Below, in pieces: positions 28,675 through 40,423 of a DNA stretch of 42,684 bases (position 1 is its first letter; every line of letters begins with the position of its first letter). The notes under the pieces were generated by a model that did not search any database, was not told where the DNA came from, and saw only the letters and a list, made by a program, of their open reading frames with translations. The stretch lies in contig JBOZIK010000001.1 of the NCBI GenBank assembly GCA_051453625.1, forward strand, positions 144,562,612-144,605,295, given 5' to 3'. The DNA comes from Welwitschia mirabilis. Taxonomy: Eukaryota > Gnetophyta > Gnetopsida > Welwitschiales. The position numbers were made by a program, and so were the translations under genes.

Positions 28675-31663
28675 TAACATCATTGATGTAATGCTTGCTC
28701 ATTTGCTATTATCCCTTCCCCCTCTCATACTCTCTTTAATAATTCATAATATGGCTAAGAAAAGAATTCAGTAGTACATAGCTTTCATGATGATCATACA
28801 CCGCACATGGATGCCCTAACACTTTTATCCCTCATTAGCATACTGCTTCTCCTTACTCATGTAACTTAATGTAAGTTATTCCTTAGCTTTAAAAGCCATT
28901 TTCCTAAAAATAATGATATAATTTTATAAAGCCCAACATTTTATAATAAATGCATTATATAATGTTTCTTGAAGGTCAAGGTCTTATAGAAGTATTATTA
29001 TAATAATAGTTTTTTAAAATAGGTGTTATAAACATTGGATAAAGGTTAAGATTTTAAAAAAGGATAAGGGTGATAGCTATGAAATGTATCATGAGGACTA
29101 GCAGCACTAATGCAAGGCTTGTTCAAGTGCTTTTGTTAGTTCTTGCTTATGCCCTACTATCCAAGATGCATGTCGTTATGCGCTTGTGATGGCATTATGG
29201 CACCTTTCACATTTGCCACCTCCTTAATATGACTCCTCCTTAACACATAAGTGCCTTTCCCCCACCTCTCCCCTTCCTTTTCACTTAGTACTATATTTAA
29301 AATGTTATAAAGTAAGTGAGAATGTAGGTGGTGGATATAATTGGCTTTCTCCTAGGTGAAGCCAAGGTACATAATAGCACTCTATTAGTGCTAATACAAC
29401 AAGTATCTACACATTACCCCAAGGACTTACCAATGTACTACTTCTTTTTTTGAGTCCTTTCATTCAGGCATTAAATCATCCATAAATTGTATATATCTTA
29501 GGCATTAATAAAAATTAAAGAATGGCCATTTTCTTAAAAACATTTAAAATATTACCTTACCATTTTAATAAAAGTGTTTTATTGATATTTTACTTTTCCT
29601 ATATTAACCATGTAATAAAGGTTTTTTTATAAATATGTTACTCCTTTTATATGTATATAATTCTATACATATTTTATACTTAATTTATTATTTGAACAAA
29701 TGAGGAGATATATATAAATATATACATTTTAAAAATCTATAGTTAAATACATATGTTCCTAACTTTAAGACTCTATATTTAAGCTATAGAAATTTTCAAG
29801 AAATTTATAAAATATGCATACAAATAAATTGTTAAACTTCACATTTTTCTATTAAATTATGATTCCAAAAAAGATATATATTACCAAAACTTTTGACAAG
29901 ATTATAAGTTTTTCACTTCAAATGTAGTTTTTATACATAAAATAAATAATAAAATGACGATCTCCACTTTAACATGCCCTTCTTGATAATTTAATTTAGA
30001 TTTTTAGATACTCTAGTTATTCCATCTATTCAACATAAGAATATGGAGTGAGAACTATGAAATATTCATAGATCTTAATATGCCTAGATAAGACAAAAAT
30101 AAAGATTAAAGAATCCCAAATTACAAGATAAATAAGATAAGACTAAGATTTTAAGTAAAGGATTTATGGAAATGAAATGAGTATAACTAGTTTTTAATAA
30201 ATTTTCATGTATTTTTCCTTCACTGCTTCATTTGGCAATCTATGAAGTCCACTACCTCATTTGGTGGTTTATGGATTTATCACTTCCACTATCTCATATG
30301 ATGATATGTGTATTTCTCATACTCTGATATCTCATTCGGTGATCTATTAAGTTCACTACCTCATTTGGCAATCTATGGATCTATCAATCCTAATATCTCC
30401 TTTGGTGATCTATGGGTCTCTCATATTTCACTACTTCATTTAGTGATCTATGGAGTTCATTGCCTTATTCAGCGATCTATGGAGTTCACTACCTCATTTA
30501 ATAATCTATGGATTTATTAATCCCACTAACTCATTCAGTGATCTATGAGTTTTTACATTCCACTACCCCATTTGGTGATCTATAGAAATTTCATTTCCAT
30601 AAATAATTAAATATTAAATAATATCATAAGAAGATGATATATTGATTATTATCGATTTTATTAGGATACATCATAAATATTTCTATAAGTTATCAATTCC
30701 TATAAAAAATTTGTAAAGATTAAATTTTGGAAATACTATCATACTCACATAAATACCAAAGTAGTATAGACAAGTAATACACATTAAGAATCAAGTACTA
30801 TCTAGACCATAAAAAGGATGTAAGAGTAAGGGACCACATCCAAAATTTGATATAAAACTTTTCAATCTTATGAAAACTTTAAGGCTTCAAGGATTTCAAG
30901 ACTTTGATGTTTCCAAGCTTCCAACATTTCCAAAGTTCCAAAATTCAAGGTTATTAAGATCTAATAACAAAGGATTTTTCAAGAAACATGAATAAAAGGA
31001 AAGTAAGTCATTTATATAACAAGAAGACAAAGAGGATATGAAGAGAGACTATCTTGAAAAGGATATGGAAAGAGTATCTTTGGGAAAAATGGTTACGATT
31101 CCCTAACTACAAGTCATTACTTTTCCTGGCCCCACTAGGTGCATTTAATATTTCATCATAATAGTAACTGCTCATCATGTCAAAAATTTATTTTTCTAAT
31201 AAATAAATAACAACCATTAAAAAGATGCCTCCATCATTAATCCATAAGTTATAAAATTAAAATTCTTTAGAATATTTTAAAAAAAATAAGTTAATCATGT
31301 GAGAATTCAATATATATATCCTTTTAAAATTCCAAGATAATTATTAATGCTAACTCAAATAAGTCATTCAGAGGGAAACATCAAAATTTCAAAAGAATGC
31401 CACTATTTTGCTATAAATAAGAAAAATAAATTTTAATTCTAATTATTTTTATTTAACTAATTAAAATAAGACATTTAGTAATTAAATTATAAGAAATAAC
31501 ATCAAGATAAGATCTCATCACCTATACATATTTTTTCATTTGTAATAAATCATTTAGCCTGTAAGACATTAATTAAGACTATATTATTTAGTTTAGCTTT
31601 ATTTAAAATATTTAAATAATTATTAGGCTTAATTTATATTCTTTAAAAAAATAGGATGTGACA
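28675..31663 (-). mobile_element. LTR (right part) of a chromovirus-like gypsy element, 'C'
   Basis: The right edge ggatgtgaca at 31654-31663 adjoins a purine tract (complement of 31664-31680) and then integrase C-terminal coding. This is therefore the 3' LTR of a minus-strand element whose body lies to the right. A minisatellite at 30221-30585 and the pyrimidine block cccccacctctccccttcc near 29258 recur at matching spacing in the LTRs at 32150 and 40424, marking the same superfamily branch. The left boundary is not seen. The Athila-like array ends at 28674, so the LTR probably continues left of 8149. Much of 28675-29250 is unassigned. Confidence 0.6.
30221..30585. repeat. minisatellite in LTR C, about 11 units of CTCATTTGGTGATCTATGG type
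   Basis: A core of about 20 bases (cctcatttggtgatctatgg and variants) is repeated about 11 times with spacers of 10-25 bases such as agttcacta or atttatcaatccca. The same core occurs in 6 and 7 copies in the other two related LTRs. Confidence 0.85.
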
Positions 31664-32149
31664 TTTTATATCTTCTTAAGAGGTTTTCTTCTAAAAACTT
31701 ACCAATATCTATAGCTTTTATTACTTAATATATATTTTTATCTTCTCAGTTGTTTCTTTTATAGATTGATTTAATCATTAAATCTTATAAAGCTATACAA
31801 TTTTTCCTCATAACACCATTTGCTTTTAATGTAAAATCTTAATCAGTTAAGTTCTAATTAAATAATCTAAAAGAATGTCTAATTCTTAATTAGGAATTAT
31901 CTTTATCTCATATGCAAAACATTTCATTAATACTAAGGTGTGAAAAGCATTGTAAAGGGTTGAGAGGTGTGGTGATAAGGCTAATTCATAAGCTATCGGT
32001 CTGATCATATTGATAATCTGATAAGGCCCTATAAATCTTGGGCCTAATTTTCCCTTTTTATCAAACTTGAAAACTCCTTTAAAAGTTAAATACTTAAGAA
32101 AAACATGATCTCCTTCTTAGAGCTCTATATGTCTTCTTTGGAAATTTTC
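31664..32149 (-). pseudogene. gypsy integrase C-terminus (chromovirus-like), interrupted by a nested LTR
   Basis: From the nested LTR edge at 32150 the minus strand reads GDHVFLKYLTFKGVFKFDKK (about 32112-32053), then GKLGPRFIGPYQII (about 32052-32010) and RPIAYELALSPHLSTLYNAF (about 31998-31939). One stop lies just before this at about 32116. GDHVFLK and GKLGPRFIGP are the conserved block of the integrase C-terminal domain in Tekay/Del-type chromoviruses. From about 31890 to 31690 the frame weakens and I cannot confirm a chromodomain. A purine tract and LTR follow. The rest of this pol lies beyond the nested element, outside the window. Confidence 0.88.
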
Positions 32150-34649
32150 TGTAAAACCCCAACTTTTATAGTTACAAAAATTTAAACTAGCTCTAATAAG
32201 AAAAATTTAATACCCCAAAATTACTAATGCTAAAACTTCAAATATGCTCTAACACCTTGATAATAAATATAATGTCTGCATTTGTTTATCTAAACTTATA
32301 AATGTTACTTATTTAGTAAGGAATTAAATCCTTATTATTTTCCTCTATCAAAAGCATTAATTAAAAACTATCTATATCACTGATAGAAAATTTAATCTCT
32401 TTAATGTCCATGTCAAGAATTCGTAACTCCCTTAATAATGCCTTTCTTAAGGTGATCCTCTCCTCCATGATGTCTTAATTATTACATATTTACCATTATT
32501 AAGAAGGGAGTGGTTGACAGCCTAAGTCTCACCATGAGTACAAACCATTCATTTGCAATAAATTCCCCCTCCCCCCTTCTCATAAACTTACTTCATCATA
32601 TTAAATTAAATTAAAAAGGCTTCTATTCTAAATAAATTTTATGACATTAAATTAATTAAGGTGGACTCCTAATTTTATAACATTAGATTGATTTAAAAAG
32701 GATTGAATTAGCTCCATTTACATCGGGTTTAAATCTTTAGGGAAAGAGGGAAAATCACATGTTAACTAAAAAGAATTTATTAGAAATAAATAAACATAAC
32801 ATTCAAGAAATATTCTTCTAAAAACTTCATATGACAAGGGATTTTCAAGACAATTTTTCATATTCTAAGTGTAACATGAAATTGATATGCCAAATCATAA
32901 TTACCAAAATGATTCCAAAAATTCAGAATTTTTAATTAGCATTTATAATAATAGAATAAATTCACAATTAAAGATTTAAGATTCTCATATAATTCCATTA
33001 AATAATAATAGAAAATATGATCTCCTATTAACATATGTCATTGCAAAAATTTTAGGAAAAACATTCAACATTTAATACAATATAAACCTTTAAGTAATCT
33101 TCATAATTTTGCAAATCACAGAAATAAGTAAATGGAGTTTATCTTACATCACAATAGAAAAATATGATAAATGTTCATGAAACTTAGGCATTTAACTCCA
33201 AATAATTGAGAGAAATAAGAATTAAAAATTTTTTAGTGATATTTTCCATTAATATAGATTAATGATCCTTCATAAACTCATGTCCATTGTAGCAACTAAA
33301 CTCTAGATTTACCACCTATAACAAAAAGGTATGAGATGAGAACTATGAAAATCCCATAGCCCCTAGTATGATCCAGGCAAGAATATGCAGTTTTACAAAA
33401 TCCTTCAAGGATTAAGACAGAAAGGACAATTTAAGACTTTAAGAAATCTAAAATATAACAAAGATAATGAGCTTATGATTATCAATGAGAATATCAAATA
33501 TAGTAAATATCTCAATCACTCAACTACCTCATTAATGATCTGTGAATCCAATTGCCTTATTTGGTGATCTATGGTTCTCATATAATATTTAACTTCACTA
33601 TCGCATTTAGTGATTTGTAAAGCCCACTACCTCATTTGGTGATCTGTGGTAATATAATATCCCCATACCTCATTCAGTGATCTATGGGATTCTTTCTTCA
33701 CTCCCTTGTTTGGTGATCTGTGGGAATTCATAACCCTTTCAAACAAGATGATATCACAAAGCTAAGAGAGATTTGACCACAACATAACACCTTGACAAGA
33801 CTTCAAAGCAGATGCCATGATGAGTATGATAGGATTTAATCACGATTTTTTGTCTCAGACAAGAAGATAACTTCAAGATATCAAGGAAAGATAAATGAAT
33901 GGTTTAACTACCAACTTACATGAATACATATGCATCGATCTCAATAAAAAAATGCATAAGAAAGGACCATCAAGGAAATTTAAGAGAATAAATCCATGCA
34001 TAAACATAATGATTTTAATAGAAAATGCATAAGAAAGAACCAATAAGGAAGCACGAAAGTAAAGAACCATACCCGCAAGTTTGTTTTTTGAAGACCTTTC
34101 AAGTGTTTTAAATCTCCTAAGCCTCATAAGCATCTAAGATTTCATAGTAAAATTGTTTTGGAAAAATAAAACTAGAGTTGAGAAAGGAAGGACTTTATTT
34201 AAAGTGAGAGAACATGAGTAAGATAATGAAACTCAAGAATATGAAAGGATACAATATGAGACAAAAGCTAAGAGGGGGGTTACATAATGTTTTATAAAAG
34301 ATTGTTTAGCCACTAAGTTCTTTTAATAATATAATAAAAACAATGCTTCACATTTAATAATGAGGAAGAAAAATAAATAACATGTCTCTATAATATATAT
34401 TTAATTTGGCATAATTTATAAAATGTGCATAAGTAAGTACAAGAAATCATTTCCACCACAAGAGCATATGAAAATTTGATGCAAATATTTAATCAAAAGG
34501 TACTCACATTACAATTTAATAAGACTACATTTCAAGAACATATCATTTATAATAATTAGAGGTTTCAAATAATTCAATTTTTTTAAATATTTCATTAAAC
34601 ATAAACTTTGCAATTTTTTTAAAAGAAAAGTAAAAATGTGGACATGACA
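32150..34649 (-). mobile_element. LTR A (3' LTR) of a LARD-like gypsy element
   Basis: This LTR of 2500 bp runs from edge tgtaaaac to edge gacatgaca, giving TGTCATG...TTTTACA on the minus strand. It aligns with the LTR starting at 40424 over its whole visible length. In the first 105 aligned bases I count seven substitutions, mostly transitions. It is inserted in the integrase C-terminus of element C. The conserved 60-codon minus frame at 33873-34133 is shared with LTR B but is most likely an accident of high LTR similarity. Confidence 0.92.
33521..33724. repeat. minisatellite in LTR A, about 6 units
   Basis: Units such as cctcatttggtgatctgtgg and cctcattcagtgatctatgg with variable spacers. 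The counterpart in LTR B (41771-42006) has about 7 units. Confidence 0.85.
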
Positions 34650-34668
34650 TTTCTCACCTCCTTAAGAA
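34650..34668 (-). promoter_or_regulatory. polypurine tract of the LARD-like element
   Basis: The complement of tttctcacctccttaag is an A/G-rich run ending at the LTR edge, the expected plus-strand primer. The same layout occurs right of LTR C at 31664. Confidence 0.7.
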
Positions 34669-34810
34669 CTTTTGTCCTTAAAACTTGTCAAAAGATCAGG
34701 TCTCCATTGATTAATATCTCCTTTTGTCTCTCATGTTTATACTTCTATAGATTGGTTGAATCATGATAATCTTGAAACTATTATCCACAATATGTATTAA
34801 AAGTTAGCTT

Positions 34811-34858
34811 GATAGATATATAGAGCTTCACAATGATAGATATATAGAGCTTCACAAT
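34811..34858. repeat. perfect 24-bp tandem duplication
   Basis: gatagatatatagagcttca plus caat occurs twice without a mismatch, which suggests a recent event. Confidence 0.95.
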
Positions 34859-37399
34859 TCTTCCTAAAGATTAATTTGCAATTTAAATTGTAATTAGTAT
34901 CTCCATTTACAACAAGAGTTATGCAATCTTACTAAGCACTCCATAGTAAAAATATAAAGCCATATTCCACCTCCTTCATTTTCAAAAACTTACTACAAAG
35001 TGCATGTTGGAAGTTCTTCTTAATTGCTTTCATGTTTGAAGTAGTCAGTATAGGCTAGCCTTTAGCTTCATACTATTTTTCTTCAATAAACAAATCCATA
35101 CAACTTAGTTTAGGCCATTAATATCATTAATTTAACAATTCATAAAACTTATCCTCAAGTTAAGTGAGATGCCTATTCACCTTTATCACAATGCTAAACT
35201 TCATGGAATAATGACTTCAAAAATTTACATAACTGTTATGTTAGTCATAACCTTAGGAATATAATGATTATTTAATTAGGAAAAAAATTTTATGAAGTAG
35301 CATACTTCTCATGCAAGGAATTTTTAAGAATATAGTTGAATACACTTATAAATAAGTTAAACCATTTAATTTCATAAGCCAAAATATCTCAATGACCTCC
35401 TTACATTAACTAAAGCAAAATGTGCACAAACTATTAAGTCCAAAACTACAACTCAAATATAGCAACATAGCAATCTCTTACTCCAAATTGTGACACACAA
35501 TTTAATAGTTGTTATGCAGAACTTTCTCAAGACCAAGTTCAAAAATTATAGATCTCTTCCACACTACACTTCTTATTGTGTACTTATTTCAATGTCTCTT
35601 TGACACTTTTCTGTGTGTAATCTAGTTGAATTTCCACTTCAATGGCTTACATGTATAATATAGCATCTTAAAGCCTAATAAGTTAAGGATTTAATTTGTG
35701 AAATATGTTCATTTATTTCTTTAGGATGCTACTAAAGAATTACATTATATAGGCCAATGGTAACTAAGAAGAGGACTCAGCTAATATTGATGATAAACTT
35801 TATTGATGATGATATGTAGGTTACAAAGATAAGTAAAAAGTTAAGAAGCCTAGCCAAATAAACTCTCATACCTTATTAGTAATCAATCCACACATCAGCG
35901 TATTTACAAAAAAGATGTTGAAGATTCATATGAGATAGTATGAAATGTCTATATGTTGCTCTTCACTTAAGGTGTTAAAAAGGTTTTACCTTCTTGTTAA
36001 CTAGAATTCAAATCTTAGATTATGCTAGCACCTAAAGAAAGAAGTTTGTATTATTCCATAAATGCATTCTTAAATACAAGATAGAAAAAAGATAAGAGCA
36101 AATATTGAAACACATACAAAGTAAGAGCATTATTTCAATGATTGTAGGGAATCTTATCTAGCTTATAAGTGTGCTAGTTAAAAGATATTAACTTGATAGA
36201 AGGGGTCAAAGAGAACTTAATAGTTCTAAAATTCTTCTAGACAAATCACTTATTTGAACTTCAAGGAAACATATCTAGTGGACTTCAAACATGTAAAGTA
36301 GAAAAATGAATGAGAAGAGATACTAAAGATCTTATATCTATGTAAGTTTGAAGTTATAAATGAGTTAAGCGATATAAAAATAAGGTAATTTATTATCATG
36401 GAAGTTTTAAATTAATAAAGATATAACTAGTCTTGCTCAAAAGTTCTAAAATGTCATATGAAACTTAGAACCTACTCTAAAAGTAAGAGGAATAAATCAT
36501 AGTTGAAATTAGTAACACCAACTAAACTCATGCAACTAGGTAATGATATATCGAATTAGGCCATTATATACTTATATCAAGAATGAACCTAAGGTTATTA
36601 TTATATAGAATATTTAGGTAAAAGTAATATTTGATATTCAATTTATATATTAAGAATGTTTATAATGGGACCCAAACTAAGACTTACCAACTATTTAACT
36701 TTTCTAATAATCAACTATGCCACTCTTTACAACATGATTAAATGTCTTGTATACACCTTTAAAATGATACCTTACCTTACTTTGGTTAATTATTCTATTG
36801 ACTGTTTAGAGTTTTTGGTCACTGTTACAGAGTCTCTTTTTAAAAAAAAATTATTACCTTACCGATGTAGTTGTATTTAGTGGTGGAGATGGATAAAATT
36901 TTATCAATGAGAGTAATTCACTTGCTTTCTTAGTGGTTCTTATGTTTCTCTAAGCTAAGGAATCCCTCCTTCTCTAACAATTGAGCTCTATACAACATCA
37001 TGCTACTGGCACAATTTTAGTGAGGGACTCTCTATAGGCTCTAGAGTCACAATTTCTAGGCCTGTTGGTATTAAAAGTTATCAGAGAATTAGTACATAGG
37101 AAGTGCAAAACTATAAAAGGAATTTGTGGATGCTTTTATGTGGTTAGAAGATAAGCATAGATTAATACAATCAAATAAATTTCTTTATTGCTAGAGAAAA
37201 TTAAAAGTCAGAGAAATCATTCTGAATTTCAATGTGTTCAATCTTGCCAGGGAGTGAAAAGAACTTTTGGATGTCATGCTTAGTGGCATGCAGAGTAACC
37301 TTCAATTTTAACAGTATTTATCATTGCTTATAAATTAATCAAATCACTTTTAAGATTTGGAATGCGTGGCTTTGAGTTAAAATGAGATAAAACAATTTA

Positions 37400-38340
37400 G
37401 ATTTCTCCTCCTTTTCAAAAAACATGGTTTTCATGATGGACATTGTCCATGTTGTGCCCTTCTCATAGAGGGCGTTCTCTGTTCTTCCCACATGTTTACC
37501 ACTGATCTTCCCTAGCTCCGATATTCTTCAACATTCAAGCTTTGCTTAAAAGTTGCCTACCACTGCAACATCTCTCTCATGGTGGTTCCTCTATGACTAC
37601 AAACACTTTTGCTTTCAAACTATGTGTTCTGCCACAGTTTCCATAACATTCTCTCATGACGTCCATTTTCAAGCTAATGACATTCATTCCCAGGCTTGTG
37701 ACATTCATTCTAAGTTAGCAACATCCATTTCCTTTGAGTTCATGGCATCACTCTTTCTTATCTATAGTGTTGGAGGTTGCCTTACAACATTTTGATAGTG
37801 GTTTTAAGGTGTTCTCTTATCATTTTCTCAACTCTTGTAAGGGTGAGGTTAGCATTTAAGAATTTTGTTTCTGTTATTATTTCCTTTTAGTTTTATTGTA
37901 AGGTTTCTCTATAGTTATTCAACAAGAACAAAGGTGCTGGATAGAGGTTGTTTTTCTTATGGTTAACGACTCATAAAAGTTTCAGCACTCAACCCTTAAC
38001 AGTGCCAAAAGATACTTCGTTAAGCTTTTATAACACTTAATCATTCTTTTAGATTTTTTTAAATGACCAAGGGAGGTAAAATTATTTTTGTATTAACCTT
38101 CCCCCTATTCTACTTTTTAGTTTCATTTTTCCTCGAACATTTTAGGGGATTTTACCTCTGTGATAACAAACATTCTTTGAAAACAGCCAAATGTATATCT
38201 ATGCTGAGGAAAAGTGGATGCACAAACTTATTAGCAAAAGAAGAAATGCATTGCGCAGGTGAACGCGCAATTGTGCTGAGAGGTTCATTGCTATAGTGCA
38301 GTGCAAGAACACATGATGGATGGGAGTCTTATGCAGAAGG
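37400..38340. other. less AT-rich island inside the LARD-like interior
   Basis: Composition here is visibly richer in C and G than the neighbours (for example gagggcgttctctgttcttcc near 37470, and the tgcgcaggtgaacgcgcaat area near 38250). It carries two of the longer short frames: 37553-37795 (80 codons), which includes a 21-bp repeat, and 38063-38296 (77 codons), whose N-terminal third is hydrophobic. Neither matches a protein I know. It may be captured host DNA or just a slower-decaying part of the element. Confidence 0.4.
37658..37741 (+). repeat. 21-bp tandem repeat, 3-4 units
   Basis: Units start at 37658, 37679, 37700 and 37721, each with the shape gac(g/a)t(c/t)catt followed by about 11 variable bases. 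The period is a multiple of three, so in the plus frame it encodes a 7-residue repeat (DVHFQAN, DIHSQAC, DIHSKLA). Confidence 0.75.
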
Positions 38341-40408
38341 AGGAGAATAAAATTCATAAGGCATTACTATCAAGAAAACACATGAGCTAAAGGAGAAATG
38401 TTCGAATTTTGTATTTTCAGGTCACAAAAAGAAAGAGAACTAACAAAAATCGATGTGAAATGACAGGCTTGCAGAAGCATGAAGCATGACAACATACAAA
38501 AAATTCAATAACTTGTAACTTATTACTTTTGCTTTTTCTCTACTTCATATTAAAATTCATATGGATCTTTCTCTCCTTCACTCAATATTTTCCATTATAC
38601 TCTCCCTTCAGAGTACATACTTAAAGCTTTTCAGGTTTAAATTTTTATTAAAATCAATATTTCCTTAAGGATAGGTAGTAGAATGCTGTCAGAAATTAGG
38701 AAGTTGATTTTAAAAATTTTTTATAATAAATTTTTTGTTTAAGGTCATATAATGCAAGGGTTTAGATGCAAGGATATAACTTACTAGGAAATGAACCAAC
38801 AAAATTGATAATAAAAGACATTCATACTCTATAAATTTCCTAGTCAATATGCAGTAAATGTGTGTTTGAAAAACAAAGGTTCATGCTCCTATAATTACAA
38901 CATCAACCATGCCTAAGTAAAGATGATTACAAACTTCATCCTAAATTGTTGGTTTCCATAAGATTTTCAAATGAAAGCTTACCTTGTTAAATAGTTTGTG
39001 CACTATTAAGAGAAAAAGGCCAAAGATGGTAAACTCATCAAAATCAATCTCCATCATAAAATATTTGTAGTGCTTCATCTCTTGTGAAGTGACTCTAGAT
39101 TTACTACAAACATGTTACTGCGTTGTTATTATTGACCCATGCATTGTGTGCATGAAAGAAGTTAAATTTGGATACCAAAAACCACTTTATTTCGGCATCA
39201 TTGGTAATGTAATGTCAAACGACAGTGATGCCAGTGCCTTTTTAGTATTGCAATATTGCGGATGAAAATCGATTAATACATGAACTAGATTCTGATGTTC
39301 ATGACATCTTGCTAGCCTATGAAAGAAGTTGAGAAATGGTAATTAAAATAGTAATCTTTTGTCATTACACCTTCTTAACCTCCACATTGTACAAAATAGA
39401 ATGCATGATGTATTTTCTTACCATAAATAAACTCTACTACTCTCTTTTCATTATGCACTCTAATTAGTGTTTCAAAGCTCCATGTGTTTTTGATGGATGT
39501 TTGAAGACTCTCATAAATGTATCTTTTAGCATTTCCTTTACATCTCAATGCCGTGATGCATTAATGTTTCTATAATGGCCTAAAGCATAGATCATTTAAC
39601 ATGCATGATACTCCACTTGATGCTCCTAAGATAGATTAATAGTTCATCTATTATTATACACAAGATCCAGAAAAGAAACGTCCTAGCTTCCTCTACATCA
39701 AGCATTAACAAAGTGTCTGAGTTTCTGTTGATGTTCTTCACACTTACTGTTTTCTCCATGTTGTCTCATTTTTAATGCGGTGTGCACTTTACGATTAGTA
39801 TCAGTCTCACCTCCTTCATATCCTACAGTCTTGAATGAAATTACTCTTAAATTCTATAATTATGGGACTCAGTAATAAGGCTTGCCGCTAGTTGGGGCAT
39901 AATGTAGTGGTAGCCCATAATATTATTACTTGAAAGAGAGCATTTGTGGTAGAATGCATTATAAGCTAGAGCATCACACTGATCTTGATGTGGTTGGGAA
40001 AACATATAGTGATGTTGCAAATTCCAAAGTGTTTTGACTTGGGATGCATTAGCCTAGAAATTCATACATTAAAATATTAAAAGGTTATGCTATACATTGG
40101 CTTGACTTCAATAGAATATCATGTTGCATTGATTATTAGGGCTACTTTTCCTTGAAGGCCTAAGGTTTAAATCTAAATTGCCAAAGAAAGCTCAAATTTC
40201 CCTAGCTAAGTTATGCATTAGTGCTCCTCAAGGTAACAGCCATATTTACTAGTTTAATCACTTGATTAAGCTAATTCTTTTTATGACATTTCATTCATAA
40301 TTTGTTAAATCCATTTCAAATATTGTATGTATTAATTCTTTCAATATGTTTACAACATTCTAATAGCAATTACTCCAAATGAAATTGCAACTTAGAATCA
40401 CAAACTTA

Positions 40409-40420
40409 GCTCTAATACCA
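40409..40420 (-). promoter_or_regulatory. primer-binding site, initiator tRNA-Met type
   Basis: The complement of gctctaatacca is tggtattagagc, one transition away from the canonical site complementary to initiator tRNA-Met. Three bases separate it from the LTR edge at 40424. Confidence 0.85.
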
Positions 40421-40423
40421 AAA

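Larger units (their letters stand above)
34669..40408 (-). mobile_element. internal region of the LARD-like element, no gag or pol recognised
   Basis: About 5.74 kb lie between polypurine tract and primer site. I searched both strands by eye for RT (FMDD/YVDD type), integrase zinc finger, GKL.PR.IGP and gag zinc-knuckle motifs and found none. At most a few residues of a pol end may remain next to the purine tract (about 34670-34700). Such a layout, with long LTRs, both priming sites and long non-coding interior, defines LARD elements that rely on proteins from relatives. The related element C in this window does encode integrase. Decay of an ordinary pol beyond recognition is less likely, because the LTRs of this element are still similar. 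Confidence 0.65.

Noticed and set aside
30308-30520. 70-codon plus frame with repeats
   Set aside because: It is the LTR minisatellite read in one frame. The unit length is not constant, so no protein repeat is maintained.
30221-30585. CRISPR-like look of short repeats with variable spacers
   Set aside because: Repeats are strongly diverged, spacers vary in length and resemble each other, no cas gene is present, and the setting is a plant LTR.
33873-34133. Conserved minus frame in LTR A, also in LTR B at 42218-42400
   Set aside because: LTRs A and B are so similar that shared open stretches are expected. No start context or known protein is seen.
38063-38296. 77-codon plus frame with a hydrophobic N-terminal third as a secreted or membrane protein gene
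   Set aside because: Isolated and short, with no match I recognise, inside a retroelement interior. I kept it only as part of the compositional island.
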